This document shows, piece after piece, positions 52,507-61,567 of a DNA stretch of 64,000 bases; the stretch's first letter is position 1, and each line of letters opens with the position of its first letter. Location of the stretch: the NCBI RefSeq assembly GCF_035609205.1, contig NZ_CP141184.1, positions 1 to 64,000 of the forward strand, written 5' to 3'. The notes below the pieces were generated by a model, which saw only the letters and a list, made by a program, of their open reading frames with translations, had not been told where the DNA came from and made no database searches. Origin of the DNA: Hymenobacter sp. GOD-10R (GTDB lineage: Bacteria > Bacteroidota > Bacteroidia > Cytophagales > Hymenobacteraceae). Both the position numbers and the translations under genes were made by a program.

Positions 52507-55230
52507 ATGATTCTTCGCTTTTCTCTTCCCTTCCGCACCGCTTGGGGTCAGCGGCTACTCGTGTGCGGCTCCGAGCCTAGCCTAGGCCAGTGGGCTGCCG
52601 AGCAAGCCCTAGCCCTCCACTACGACGAAGCCTCCGGCCGTTGGCATCACGAAATCACCCTGCCCGACGCCTCGGCGGGTACCATCAGCTACAAATACAT
52701 TCTGGTGGACTCTGAAACGCTGCATTGGGAGTGGGGCCCCAACCGCACCCTCGATTACGACGGTAGCCAGTACAAAGTCATTGAGCTGAAGGAGTATTGG
52801 CGCCCACCGGCGGAGCCCGAAAACGAGTTGGTGACTGCTGCTTTCACTCAGGCCCTCATGCGCCGCCCGAGTGCGGAAGTGAGTATGGCAAGCTCCCCCG
52901 CTGCCGGTAATAAGCCCGCTGTGCGCTTCCAGTTGCTCGCCCCGCGCGTCGACACGAACTACCAAGTATGTGTGCTCGGCTCCGACCCTGCCCTAGGTGC
53001 CTGGGATGCTAGCAAAGCGTTGGTGCTCAGCGACGCCGCTTACCCGACATGGGCTGCCGATGTGGCGTTGGCTCACCCCGACCAAACTACGAAGTACAAG
53101 TACGGCATCTGGGACCCGCAAGCGCAGCAGATAGTGGAACTGGAAGGAGGCGACGACCGCCTGATTCAGCCACAGAGCGAAGAAAAAACGCTACAGGTGC
53201 TAGCCGACGAGCGGTTCCGCTACACGACCGGCAACTGGCGCGGCGCAGGTGTGGCGTTGCCGGTATTTTCCCTGCGGAGTCAGCAGGGCCTAGGAGTAGG
53301 GGAGTTTCCTGACCTAAAACTGTTAGTTGATTGGGCCGTGGCTACGGGCCTGAAGATGGTGCAGGTGCTGCCCATCAACGACACCACCGCCACGCACACC
53401 TGGGTCGATTCGTATCCGTATGCTGCTATTTCGGTGTTTGCACTGCACCCGCAATACCTCAACCTGGAGGCAGTGGCGACATTAGCTAATCCCGCCGACC
53501 AACAGGAACTGGCACAATCACGGACCGAACTTAATGGCCGCGACTTCGTGGACTATGAGCCGGTAATGAATACTAAGTGGAAGTTCATCAAGTCTTTGTA
53601 TCAGCAGGAAAAAGCTAGCTTTCTAGCCGATCCAGCGTTTCAGGCGTTCCGCGAAGAGCAGAAATCGTGGCTGGTACCCTATGCAGCCTTCTCTGCCCTG
53701 CGTGACCGATTCGGCACGGCCGACTTTAATCAGTGGCCTGACGAGTACCGCACGCCCACGCTAGCTGCCGAGCTTACCCGCGAAGATCAGCCTGATTTCG
53801 ACGAGTTTGGCTTGCACTTCTTCACGCAGTTTCACCTCGATAAGCAGCTGCGCGAGGCCGTTGATTATGCCCGTAGTAAAGGTGTAGTGGTGAAGGGCGA
53901 CTTGCCCATCGGTATTTACCGCCACTCCGTGGATGCCTGGACCCAGCCCGAGCTCTACCACATGGACCGTCAGGCCGGTGCCCCGCCGGATGATTTCTCC
54001 CTCACCGGCCAAAACTGGCGCTTTCCAACCTACAACTGGGAGCGGATGGCGGAAGATGGCTACGCGTGGTGGAAGCAGCGCATGGGGCACCTAGCCCGCT
54101 ACTTCGATGCCTTGCGTATCGATCATATCCTAGGCTTCTTCCGCATCTGGGAGATTCCCGGCCACTCCGTCGAAGGATTGCTAGGCCACTTCGCACCCGC
54201 TTTGCCCTTGCACCGCCACGAGATAGAGCAGCGCATCGGCTGGTTCGACTATGGCCGTCTATGCGAGCCTTACATCCGTTGGCACATGCTCACCGACTTG
54301 TTCCGCGAACAAGCTCAGGCCGTGTACGAAGAGTTCTTGGACGCTGTCGACCACGGTATCTTCCGCCTGAAAGAGCACGTGCGTACGCAGCGCCAGATGG
54401 AGGAAGTATTTGAGCAAAAGATCAAGGAGGACCCTAGCAATGCCGATCACTACCGCTGGCTGCGCACCAACCTCTACAAGCTTCCGAACGAGGTGCTGTT
54501 TGTGCCCGCTGATGAGCCCGACTTCTATCATCCGCGCATCACGTTGCACTTGAGTGTATCGTTCCACGAGCTGGATGGCCACACGCAGCATCGCCTTAAG
54601 GAGCTGTACGATGACTTCTTCTTCCGTCGCCACGATGAGTTTTGGCGGCAGCAAGGCTTGGTGAAGCTGCCCCCGGTGCGCTATGCTACCAATATGCTCA
54701 TCTGCGGCGAAGACCTAGGTATGGTGCCTGCCTCGGTGCCGGGCGTCATGCGCGAGCTAGGCATGCTAGGCCTGAACATCCAGCGCATGCCCTCCGACCC
54801 CAACGTAGAGTTTGGCAACCCTGCTGCTGCACCGTATTTGTCTGTGGTCAGCCCTGGCAGCCACGATATGAGCACACTACGCGGCTGGTGGGAAGAAGAC
54901 CGAGCCCTTACGCAGCGCTTCTTCGAGCATCAGCTAGGTCATTGGGGCCAGCAGGCTCCTTACTATTGTGAGCCATGGGTAATCCGCGAGATCATCGAGC
55001 AGCACTTGGCGTCGCCAGCTATGTGGGCCATCTTCCCCTTGCAAGATTTGCTGGCGCTAGACACGCAGCTACGCCACGAAAACCCTCAAGCGGAACAGAT
55101 CAACGTGCCGGCTAATCCCCAGCATTTTTGGAAATACCGCCTGCATCTAAACTTAGAAGAACTTCTGGATAAAACAGGATTTAACCAAGCTGTTCGATTA
55201 TTGGTCAATGATAATGCAAGGTCTCGTTAA
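52507..55230 (+). CDS. malQ: 4-alpha-glucanotransferase with tandem CBM20 domains (DPE2-like)
   Basis: This 907-aa GH77 enzyme has two N-terminal starch-binding CBM20 domains (about 1-95 and 130-230). A catalytic domain follows with ALRIDHILGF (nucleophile Asp539), CGEDLGMVP (acid/base Glu735) and SPGSHDMSTLRGWW (Asp787). The 196-residue gap between nucleophile and acid/base is far longer than the 47 in Thermus amylomaltase, indicating an inserted region as in plant DPE2. It should transfer glucan from maltose or maltodextrins to polysaccharide acceptors in the cytosol. ATG 52507 is chosen over TTG 52501. Confidence 0.93.
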   Translation: MILRFSLPFRTAWGQRLLVCGSEPSLGQWAAEQALALHYDEASGRWHHEITLPDASAGTISYKYILVDSETLHWEWGPNRTLDYDGSQYKVIELKEYWRPPAEPENELVTAAFTQALMRRPSAEVSMASSPAAGNKPAVRFQLLAPRVDTNYQVCVLGSDPALGAWDASKALVLSDAAYPTWAADVALAHPDQTTKYKYGIWDPQAQQIVELEGGDDRLIQPQSEEKTLQVLADERFRYTTGNWRGAGVALPVFSLRSQQGLGVGEFPDLKLLVDWAVATGLKMVQVLPINDTTATHTWVDSYPYAAISVFALHPQYLNLEAVATLANPADQQELAQSRTELNGRDFVDYEPVMNTKWKFIKSLYQQEKASFLADPAFQAFREEQKSWLVPYAAFSALRDRFGTADFNQWPDEYRTPTLAAELTREDQPDFDEFGLHFFTQFHLDKQLREAVDYARSKGVVVKGDLPIGIYRHSVDAWTQPELYHMDRQAGAPPDDFSLTGQNWRFPTYNWERMAEDGYAWWKQRMGHLARYFDALRIDHILGFFRIWEIPGHSVEGLLGHFAPALPLHRHEIEQRIGWFDYGRLCEPYIRWHMLTDLFREQAQAVYEEFLDAVDHGIFRLKEHVRTQRQMEEVFEQKIKEDPSNADHYRWLRTNLYKLPNEVLFVPADEPDFYHPRITLHLSVSFHELDGHTQHRLKELYDDFFFRRHDEFWRQQGLVKLPPVRYATNMLICGEDLGMVPASVPGVMRELGMLGLNIQRMPSDPNVEFGNPAAAPYLSVVSPGSHDMSTLRGWWEEDRALTQRFFEHQLGHWGQQAPYYCEPWVIREIIEQHLASPAMWAIFPLQDLLALDTQLRHENPQAEQINVPANPQHFWKYRLHLNLEELLDKTGFNQAVRLLVNDNARSR

Positions 55231-55274
55231 GGCGTAGAAAGTACCAAATACCAGTAAATTATATTAAAAATACT

Positions 55275-55313
55275 TAATGCACAATATGCAGAATTTCTGC
55301 ATGTTGTGCATTA
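55275..55313 (+). terminator. Rho-independent terminator of malQ
   Basis: A 19-bp stem (55275-55293 with 55295-55313, one G-U pair) is followed by a T tract to 55320. It is AT-rich but long. Confidence 0.85.
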
Positions 55314-55475
55314 TTTTTTTGTGACTGACTGTGGGTTTAATGAAATTTAATGTATTTATAGTGCAAATAATATATTGTTTTCATCAAATACCTTTGGGCC
55401 TCGTCAAGCAGCCATTTATTTGGCTGATTTCTTGATGCACTCTTCTGTGCTACCATACTCTTTACCTGCTTTCTT

Positions 55476-58400
55476 ATGAAATTAATTCTACGACTAGCTG
55501 GATTGCTACTGATTTTGGTACCCTGGGTTACGCCTAATGCGTGGGCGCAGTGTACTACCTCCACTCAGCTAAGTTTTCCCACAACCGGTGTGAACTGGAA
55601 GAGGGTTACAGGTCAGCCAGTGGCTAACAGCAATGTCACGCTCAATACCACTTACACGCAAGGCTCTGGGACGGAAGGCACATTGGCTACAAATACCATC
55701 AATAATGTAAACACCCTACGGTGGGACTTGACGTACAGTGCTACAAATGGTGCTAGTCATACATCGGTAGTCGTGTTTGAATTTAGTCGGGTGGTTGCTA
55801 ACCTAGCACTCGAAGTACAAGACATTGATAGGCTTTCGGGTAGTCAAATAGATCGATTGACATTTGAAGGATTAGATGCTAATAACAACGTTGTAGCATT
55901 ACCGGTCCTAACTCCTCTCGGAACATTTGTGAGCGTGAATGGCAACATAGCAACTGGAACAGGTAGTAATGGGACTAATGCTACAGGTGCATCAGTTAAT
56001 GCTGTTTTCAGTACGGGTGTGAAAAAGCTTCGGCTCACGTTCGAAAACGCGGTAACCGGAAACACCAACCCAGGTAGTCAAGCTATTGGTATCAACAAAA
56101 TGACTTGGTGCAAGTCGCCCTTCGCGGTTGATGATGATGTCACGACGCTCCTTAACCAACCAGTTACAGTTGATGTGCTGAGCAATGATGTAGCTGGAGA
56201 TGCAGCTCTTAGCCCAAGCACGGTAACCCTTATAGGCACCCAAACGGGTGGAACGTTTACTACCAATTCCACGACGGGTGCCGTAACCTTTGTGCCAGAG
56301 AGTAACATTGCTGGCCAGACACAGATTGGCTACACCGTGAAAGATGCGAGTGGAGTCACTTCTAACCAAGGAGTGCTAACTATCACAGTTACTAACCCAC
56401 CTACTGCCAATAGCGATGATGCGCAAACCCCGCAGAACGCAGCCTTAAATAACATCAATGTGCTAGGCAATGACACCGGCGGCAGTGGCGTCTATGCCAT
56501 TGATCCAACAACCGTAACGTTGGTCGGCGCACAAACGGGCGGCACATTTACGCGCAACACAACAACGGGAACCATCAGCTACACGCCTACTACGGGCTTC
56601 GTAGGGGCCGCCAGTGTGAACTATACCGTCAGGAATAAGAAGGGTGAAATTTCCAACCAAGCTACATTATCAATAATCGTAACGAAGGCACCAACAGCAG
56701 TGGCTGATGGTGTTAGTATCTCCTACAATGCAGGCGCTACAACTGTCGACGTTATTGACAATGATACACCAGCTAGCTCGGATGCTCCCAACGTTATCAA
56801 TCCGAACTCCATTACATTATCAGGTACCACGGGCACCAATGGTGGCACCTTTGCCGTGAGCAATGGGAAGGTTATTTTCACTCCGCCCGCGGCATCTAGC
56901 TTCCCAAATAATACTGCAAGCCGCGCTACAAGTGTCAACTATACGGTGAAGAACAACGCTTCTCCCGCGCAAACATCTAACTCTGTCGCCGTCACTGTTA
57001 CCCTGACGAACACCGCGCCTGTCGTGGTGGCCGACAACGTAGCCACAGTGCGGAACCGGGCCATGACAAATATCAAAGTGCTGGCCAATGACGCCGATGC
57101 CGACGGCAACGCTACTATTGACAAGAGTACTGTAACACTGGTAGGTACGCAAACGGGCGGCACATTTACGGTAAATACAGCTGCTGGGCCAAACCAAGGC
57201 ACCATCAACTTTACGCCGACTAATAATTCTACGACTACTGCTAGTGTGCAATACACTGTGAAAGATGAGAAAGGTGTCGTTTCTAATACTGTGTTTCTAA
57301 CAATAGCTGTTACAACCACGACAGTAGATGTGGTAACGACGCTGAGCGGTCCAACAAGTGCGTCATCAGGTAGCTACGTAACCTACACCGTAACGGTAAA
57401 AAACAACAGTACTGCAGATGCAACAAACGTATCGCCACGGGTGCAGCTGCCGACCGGTCTGCAGACAGTAACGGCTTCGCTCGATGCTACTTATAACCCG
57501 TCAAGTGGTATTGTGGTCTTCCCATCTGTCACGTACGCTGCCAACTCGACGGTGCAAACGGCTACTGTCCGCTTTGTGATGCCCGCTAACGGGTCGGTGA
57601 CAGGGATGGCCTCCAGCATTTCGAGCAGCACGGCTTTCACTACCGCTAGCAACGACGATGGTACGAGTACAGCCAGTAACGTGACTACTACCGCTACGCA
57701 AGTGGCCGATGTGGCTGCCACCATCACAGGCCCAACGGCTACGGCGCCAGGTGGAAAAACCGTACTCAACATTGTAGCCAGTAACTACGGTCCTTCGGCG
57801 GCGACCAACGTGCTACTGCGGGCTACCATCTCCAAAAACCTTACGAACGTCACTGTATCAGATGGAGGTAGCTACGATGCAACTACGGGCGTAATTACGC
57901 TACCCGCTATTACCAGCTTAGCATCATCTGCCTCTACCGGCTTCACTGTGTCGTTAACGGCTCCGAAGAGCTCTGATCAGCCTGTCATAGGTTCGGTCAA
58001 TACTACGGCAGCTACCGCAGATCCTGCTGCGAGCAACAACGATGGCTCGGCTTCCTTCTCGAATATCCGGGTGGCAATCAGCAATACCGTTTCCAGCCAA
58101 GCGTGTCTTACTACTTCTACAACGGACGTAACAACGGCTGCTAACCAGCAGATCAACACGTACTACAAAGGCGTAGGATCCGCTGCGGCAAACAGCACTA
58201 CGCTGGCCGTTGGGCCAGCCCTGTCGACGGTAGGTGCCGCTGACATTGTTCCCGGCGACTTGCTGCTCATTATTCAAATGCAAGGTGCACAGATTGACTA
58301 CAGCAATACCAATGCATACGGTGATGGAATTGCTTCAACGGATTCGCCAGCAAATGGTACGCTAGGTACCGGGCTAACGGCCGGTTTGTATGAGTATCGC

Positions 58401-60146
58401 TACGTAGATGCTACTTCCGCTTCCGCAACCGCGGCGGGCGGTGGTACGTTGACGTTGTCGTCGCCGCTAACCAGTACTTACACCAATGCCAATGCTACTA
58501 CTGCTGCTGGTCAGCAGCGCTTCCAGGTAATCCGGGTGCCGCGCTATCGTAACCTGACCCTAGGTGCAGACTTAGTACCCGCGGCTTGGAATGGTGAAAC
58601 GGGTGGAATAGTGGTACTGGAAGTAGGAGGTACGTTGAACTTCAACGGCTACACAATCAACGCGAGTGGTAAAGGCTTCCGTGGGGGCGCTGGCCGGACG
58701 CTAGCAGGAACTACCGATGCAAGCGTCACCAACCTAGATTACGTCACTTCATCGAGCCTAGCTCTCAATGGTTCGAAAGGAGAAGGAATAGCCGGTACGC
58801 CCCGCTACGTGAACAATAATGGGGCGTTGCTTGACAACACCGCGGAAGGCTATCCAGGAGGTAGCTACGGCCGGGGTGCCCCAGGCAACGCTGGTGGCGG
58901 TGGTACCGATGGCACTACTGCGACCAACGCCAACAACACTGGTGGTGGTGGTGGCTCCAACGGCGGATTCGGTGGTCAGGGCGGCAACTCCTGGAACCAA
59001 GGTGCACCTACGGGTGGTAACGGCGGTGCTCCCTTCTTGCAAGCTAGCCCGAGCCGTGTGGTATTAGGTGGCGGTGGCGGCGCTGGTACTACCAACAACG
59101 GTACAGGTACGCCGGCCAACGGCCTAGCCAGCAGCGGTACAGCAGGTGGCGGTATCGTGATTGTAAACACGAACCAAGTAGCTGGCACTGGTACAATTAA
59201 CGTCAGCGGAATCGACAATACGTTTACAGTACAAAACGATGGTGCGGGTGGCGGTGGCGCCGGTGGCAGCGTAGTATTCCTCGCTCAAGGAACCCTCTCA
59301 AATATTATTGTCTTGGCCAAAGGTGGCCAGGGAGGTAGCGACAACCTAGCTCCGCAAGCCCAGGGTCACGGGCCCGGTGGTGGTGGGTCGGCAGGTGTCG
59401 TTTTCACGTCTTCTGCTATCAACAGCTCTTCGGAAATTGCGTCAGGTGCCAGCGGCCAAACGGGTGGTAGCAACGGCAACTTCAGCTTTGGAGGTACAAC
59501 GGGTACGCAGTTCGCGGGCCTCGTTCGTAATACTATCGCGCAAGCTGACGTGCCCAACATCACACAGGCGTCCAACTGTACAGTACAGCCTCTGCCCGTC
59601 GAGCTGGTGCAATTTGACGCCAAGGCGCAAGGCCGCCAAGTGCAGCTAAACTGGAGCACCGCTTCCGAAAAGAACGCTGATTATTTTGCGGTAGAGCGTA
59701 GCATCGATAGCTACTCGTTCGAACAAATTGGCAAGGTGGCCAGCTATGGCACTACGACTGATAAGCACGGCTACGCTTTCACCGACCAGGAAGCAAGCCG
59801 GTATGCAGGCCAGGTACTCTACTATCGCTTGCGTCAGGTAGACCTCGATGGAGCAACGACGTACTCCCCCGTGCGGTCAGTAGCGTTGCAGGCGGGCATG
59901 GCTACGTTCGATCTTAGCCCCAACCCGACCTCCGACTATGTCACCCTTGATCTTACCGCCTTGCCCGCGGGGCAGTTTCACCTATCCTTCCACGACGTGA
60001 GTGGTCGTAATGTAGGCGGATTAGAGCAGGATGTTAAAGGTGGCCAACCTACTACCTTGAACGTGGCTATTTTGCCCGCCGGCGTTTATATCGTGACGCT
60101 GCAAGGAGTAGATAAAGTGCTAACGCGCCGCTTAGTGAAGCACTAA
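55476..60146 (+). CDS. giant Ig-like/DUF11/Gly-rich surface protein with T9SS signal
   Basis: The 1556-aa protein has a signal peptide (1-25). A non-repeat domain covers to about 215. Four Ig/cadherin-like repeats at about 215-605 have VDVLSNDVAGD and TLVG.QTGGTFT..T..G...(F/Y)TP motifs. Two DUF11-type units lie at about 610-850. A mixed region follows, then a strongly Gly/Asn-rich segment (about 1100-1290). A C-terminal PLPVELVQFDAKAQG domain and T9SS sorting signal (LSPNPTSDYVTLDL, ILPAGVYIVTLQG, RLVKH) end it. It is likely a surface or shed adhesin-like protein; ligand unknown. No partner gene is adjacent. Confidence 0.9.
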   Translation: MKLILRLAGLLLILVPWVTPNAWAQCTTSTQLSFPTTGVNWKRVTGQPVANSNVTLNTTYTQGSGTEGTLATNTINNVNTLRWDLTYSATNGASHTSVVVFEFSRVVANLALEVQDIDRLSGSQIDRLTFEGLDANNNVVALPVLTPLGTFVSVNGNIATGTGSNGTNATGASVNAVFSTGVKKLRLTFENAVTGNTNPGSQAIGINKMTWCKSPFAVDDDVTTLLNQPVTVDVLSNDVAGDAALSPSTVTLIGTQTGGTFTTNSTTGAVTFVPESNIAGQTQIGYTVKDASGVTSNQGVLTITVTNPPTANSDDAQTPQNAALNNINVLGNDTGGSGVYAIDPTTVTLVGAQTGGTFTRNTTTGTISYTPTTGFVGAASVNYTVRNKKGEISNQATLSIIVTKAPTAVADGVSISYNAGATTVDVIDNDTPASSDAPNVINPNSITLSGTTGTNGGTFAVSNGKVIFTPPAASSFPNNTASRATSVNYTVKNNASPAQTSNSVAVTVTLTNTAPVVVADNVATVRNRAMTNIKVLANDADADGNATIDKSTVTLVGTQTGGTFTVNTAAGPNQGTINFTPTNNSTTTASVQYTVKDEKGVVSNTVFLTIAVTTTTVDVVTTLSGPTSASSGSYVTYTVTVKNNSTADATNVSPRVQLPTGLQTVTASLDATYNPSSGIVVFPSVTYAANSTVQTATVRFVMPANGSVTGMASSISSSTAFTTASNDDGTSTASNVTTTATQVADVAATITGPTATAPGGKTVLNIVASNYGPSAATNVLLRATISKNLTNVTVSDGGSYDATTGVITLPAITSLASSASTGFTVSLTAPKSSDQPVIGSVNTTAATADPAASNNDGSASFSNIRVAISNTVSSQACLTTSTTDVTTAANQQINTYYKGVGSAAANSTTLAVGPALSTVGAADIVPGDLLLIIQMQGAQIDYSNTNAYGDGIASTDSPANGTLGTGLTAGLYEYRYVDATSASATAAGGGTLTLSSPLTSTYTNANATTAAGQQRFQVIRVPRYRNLTLGADLVPAAWNGETGGIVVLEVGGTLNFNGYTINASGKGFRGGAGRTLAGTTDASVTNLDYVTSSSLALNGSKGEGIAGTPRYVNNNGALLDNTAEGYPGGSYGRGAPGNAGGGGTDGTTATNANNTGGGGGSNGGFGGQGGNSWNQGAPTGGNGGAPFLQASPSRVVLGGGGGAGTTNNGTGTPANGLASSGTAGGGIVIVNTNQVAGTGTINVSGIDNTFTVQNDGAGGGGAGGSVVFLAQGTLSNIIVLAKGGQGGSDNLAPQAQGHGPGGGGSAGVVFTSSAINSSSEIASGASGQTGGSNGNFSFGGTTGTQFAGLVRNTIAQADVPNITQASNCTVQPLPVELVQFDAKAQGRQVQLNWSTASEKNADYFAVERSIDSYSFEQIGKVASYGTTTDKHGYAFTDQEASRYAGQVLYYRLRQVDLDGATTYSPVRSVALQAGMATFDLSPNPTSDYVTLDLTALPAGQFHLSFHDVSGRNVGGLEQDVKGGQPTTLNVAILPAGVYIVTLQGVDKVLTRRLVKH

Positions 60147-60178
60147 ATCTCACGAAGTAGACCGCTTGCGGTTGAACT

Positions 60179-60217
60179 AACCCAGCTGTTTCGTTGTGCA
60201 AACGGAGCAGCTGGGTT
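60179..60217 (+). terminator. Rho-independent terminator
   Basis: A 10-bp perfect stem (60179-60188 with 60208-60217), extended inward by imperfect pairs, is followed by TTTTGTTTT. It ends the giant surface protein gene. Confidence 0.85.
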
Positions 60218-60310
60218 TTGTTTTAGGGTTTGTCAAGGCCAAGTTCATGCTTGAGCTAGCGAAATATCTTGTGTAGTAAGCCCAACTCCTACGCTAATCT
60301 GCCGTTCTAA

Positions 60311-61300
60311 ATGGCCGACTACGTGTTTGGTATGGCTACTCTTTGTGCTCCCATTTATTCTCGCCGCCCCTCAACTATTGCCCCTACCGATTACGATGTT
60401 GTCATCGTTGGGGCGGGTTGCGCAGGGCTAGGTGCCGCTCTTGTATTAGGGCGCTGCCGCCGTCGGGTACTCGTCTGCGACGGCGGAGCGCCGCGTAATG
60501 CTCCTTCGTCGGGAGTGCATGCGTTTCTGAGCCGCGACGGCATCAAACCGCAGGAGCTCCTGCGCATCAGCAGAGAACAACTGGAACCCTACCCGTCGGT
60601 GGTTATTCGGCCGGGCAAAGTCACCAATGTGTCAGCTGAAAATCATGGCTTTACGCTTATCGCCGAGAGCGAATCGGGCCGGCCAGCGACTATTACTACG
60701 CGGAAGCTACTGCTTGCTACTGGCGTCGACGATGAACTTCCCCCGCTGGACGGGATGAGGGAGCTCTGGGGCCGGGGGGTACTTCATTGCCCTTACTGCC
60801 ATGGCTGGGAGGTACAAGACAAAGCGCTGGCCGTCTACGGACGTGGAAAGATGGTGGTGGGGCTAGCCTTGCTGATTAGTCGTTGGTCGCGCGACGTGGT
60901 CGTGTGCACCGATGGTCCCATGGGCATTTCTGCCAATGCGCGCCGCCGTTTGCAAGCCCAAGGTATTACCGTTCGGGAGGAGCCAATTATCCGCCTGCAA
61001 GGCAACCGTCGTGGCGATTTAAAATGCATACTCTTCAAAAATGGTGATGAGCTGGAGCGAGATGCGTTGTTTGTGCACGCGCACCAGCACCAGCGAGGCA
61101 CGCTGGCCGAGCAACTCGGATGCCGCACCACCAGCAAAGGAGCCGTGTGGACCGACAAATACCTGCAAACATCCATGCGCGGCGTGTATGCGGCCGGTGA
61201 TATGACGCCTGGCTCCCAACAAGCGTTAATCGCCGCCGCCGAGGGTACTCAAGCGGGCATCTTCCTGAATGAGCGCTTAACTAAGGAAGAGTGCGTTTAG
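60311..61300 (+). CDS. thioredoxin-reductase-like FAD/NAD(P)-dependent oxidoreductase
   Basis: This 329-aa flavoprotein has the FAD-binding YDVVIVGAGCAGLGAALVLG (about 28-47) and a redox motif HCPYCHGWE (Cys160, Cys163). The C-terminal GVYAAGDMTPGSQQALIAAAEG binds FAD. The NAD(P) motif reads VYGRGKMVVGLAL instead of the classic GxGxxA, as in some non-TrxR relatives. It belongs to the low-molecular-weight TrxR/GliT-like group; the disulfide substrate is unknown and no thioredoxin gene is adjacent. No signal peptide is seen. Confidence 0.88.
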   Translation: MADYVFGMATLCAPIYSRRPSTIAPTDYDVVIVGAGCAGLGAALVLGRCRRRVLVCDGGAPRNAPSSGVHAFLSRDGIKPQELLRISREQLEPYPSVVIRPGKVTNVSAENHGFTLIAESESGRPATITTRKLLLATGVDDELPPLDGMRELWGRGVLHCPYCHGWEVQDKALAVYGRGKMVVGLALLISRWSRDVVVCTDGPMGISANARRRLQAQGITVREEPIIRLQGNRRGDLKCILFKNGDELERDALFVHAHQHQRGTLAEQLGCRTTSKGAVWTDKYLQTSMRGVYAAGDMTPGSQQALIAAAEGTQAGIFLNERLTKEECV

Positions 61301-61567
61301 CGCTACTGTGAATGGGAACTAGGGGATCAGCCATAAATATGAATTTAGCTTAGGCTTGCATTTTGCTGAGGAGACAAGTGAAGCCACTCGGCTAACCTCA
61401 ACGGTAGCTGAACCGGTCAGAAAAGAGCGAAAGAAAGATTATCAGGTGCTTACGGCTAACTCTTAGACGAATGATCCGTCTAAGAACCTAGCTTTTCCTG
61501 CAGCTGAGTGCGTATCTTTCAAGGCTGCGAACTATGTTCAGCTCGCTCAGGTTTGTGTGCTTGATTT

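Noticed and set aside
60850..60890. Defective NAD(P) site in the thioredoxin-reductase-like protein
   Set aside because: The non-classical motif is shared by some GliT-like relatives as far as I recall, so it is not clear evidence of loss.
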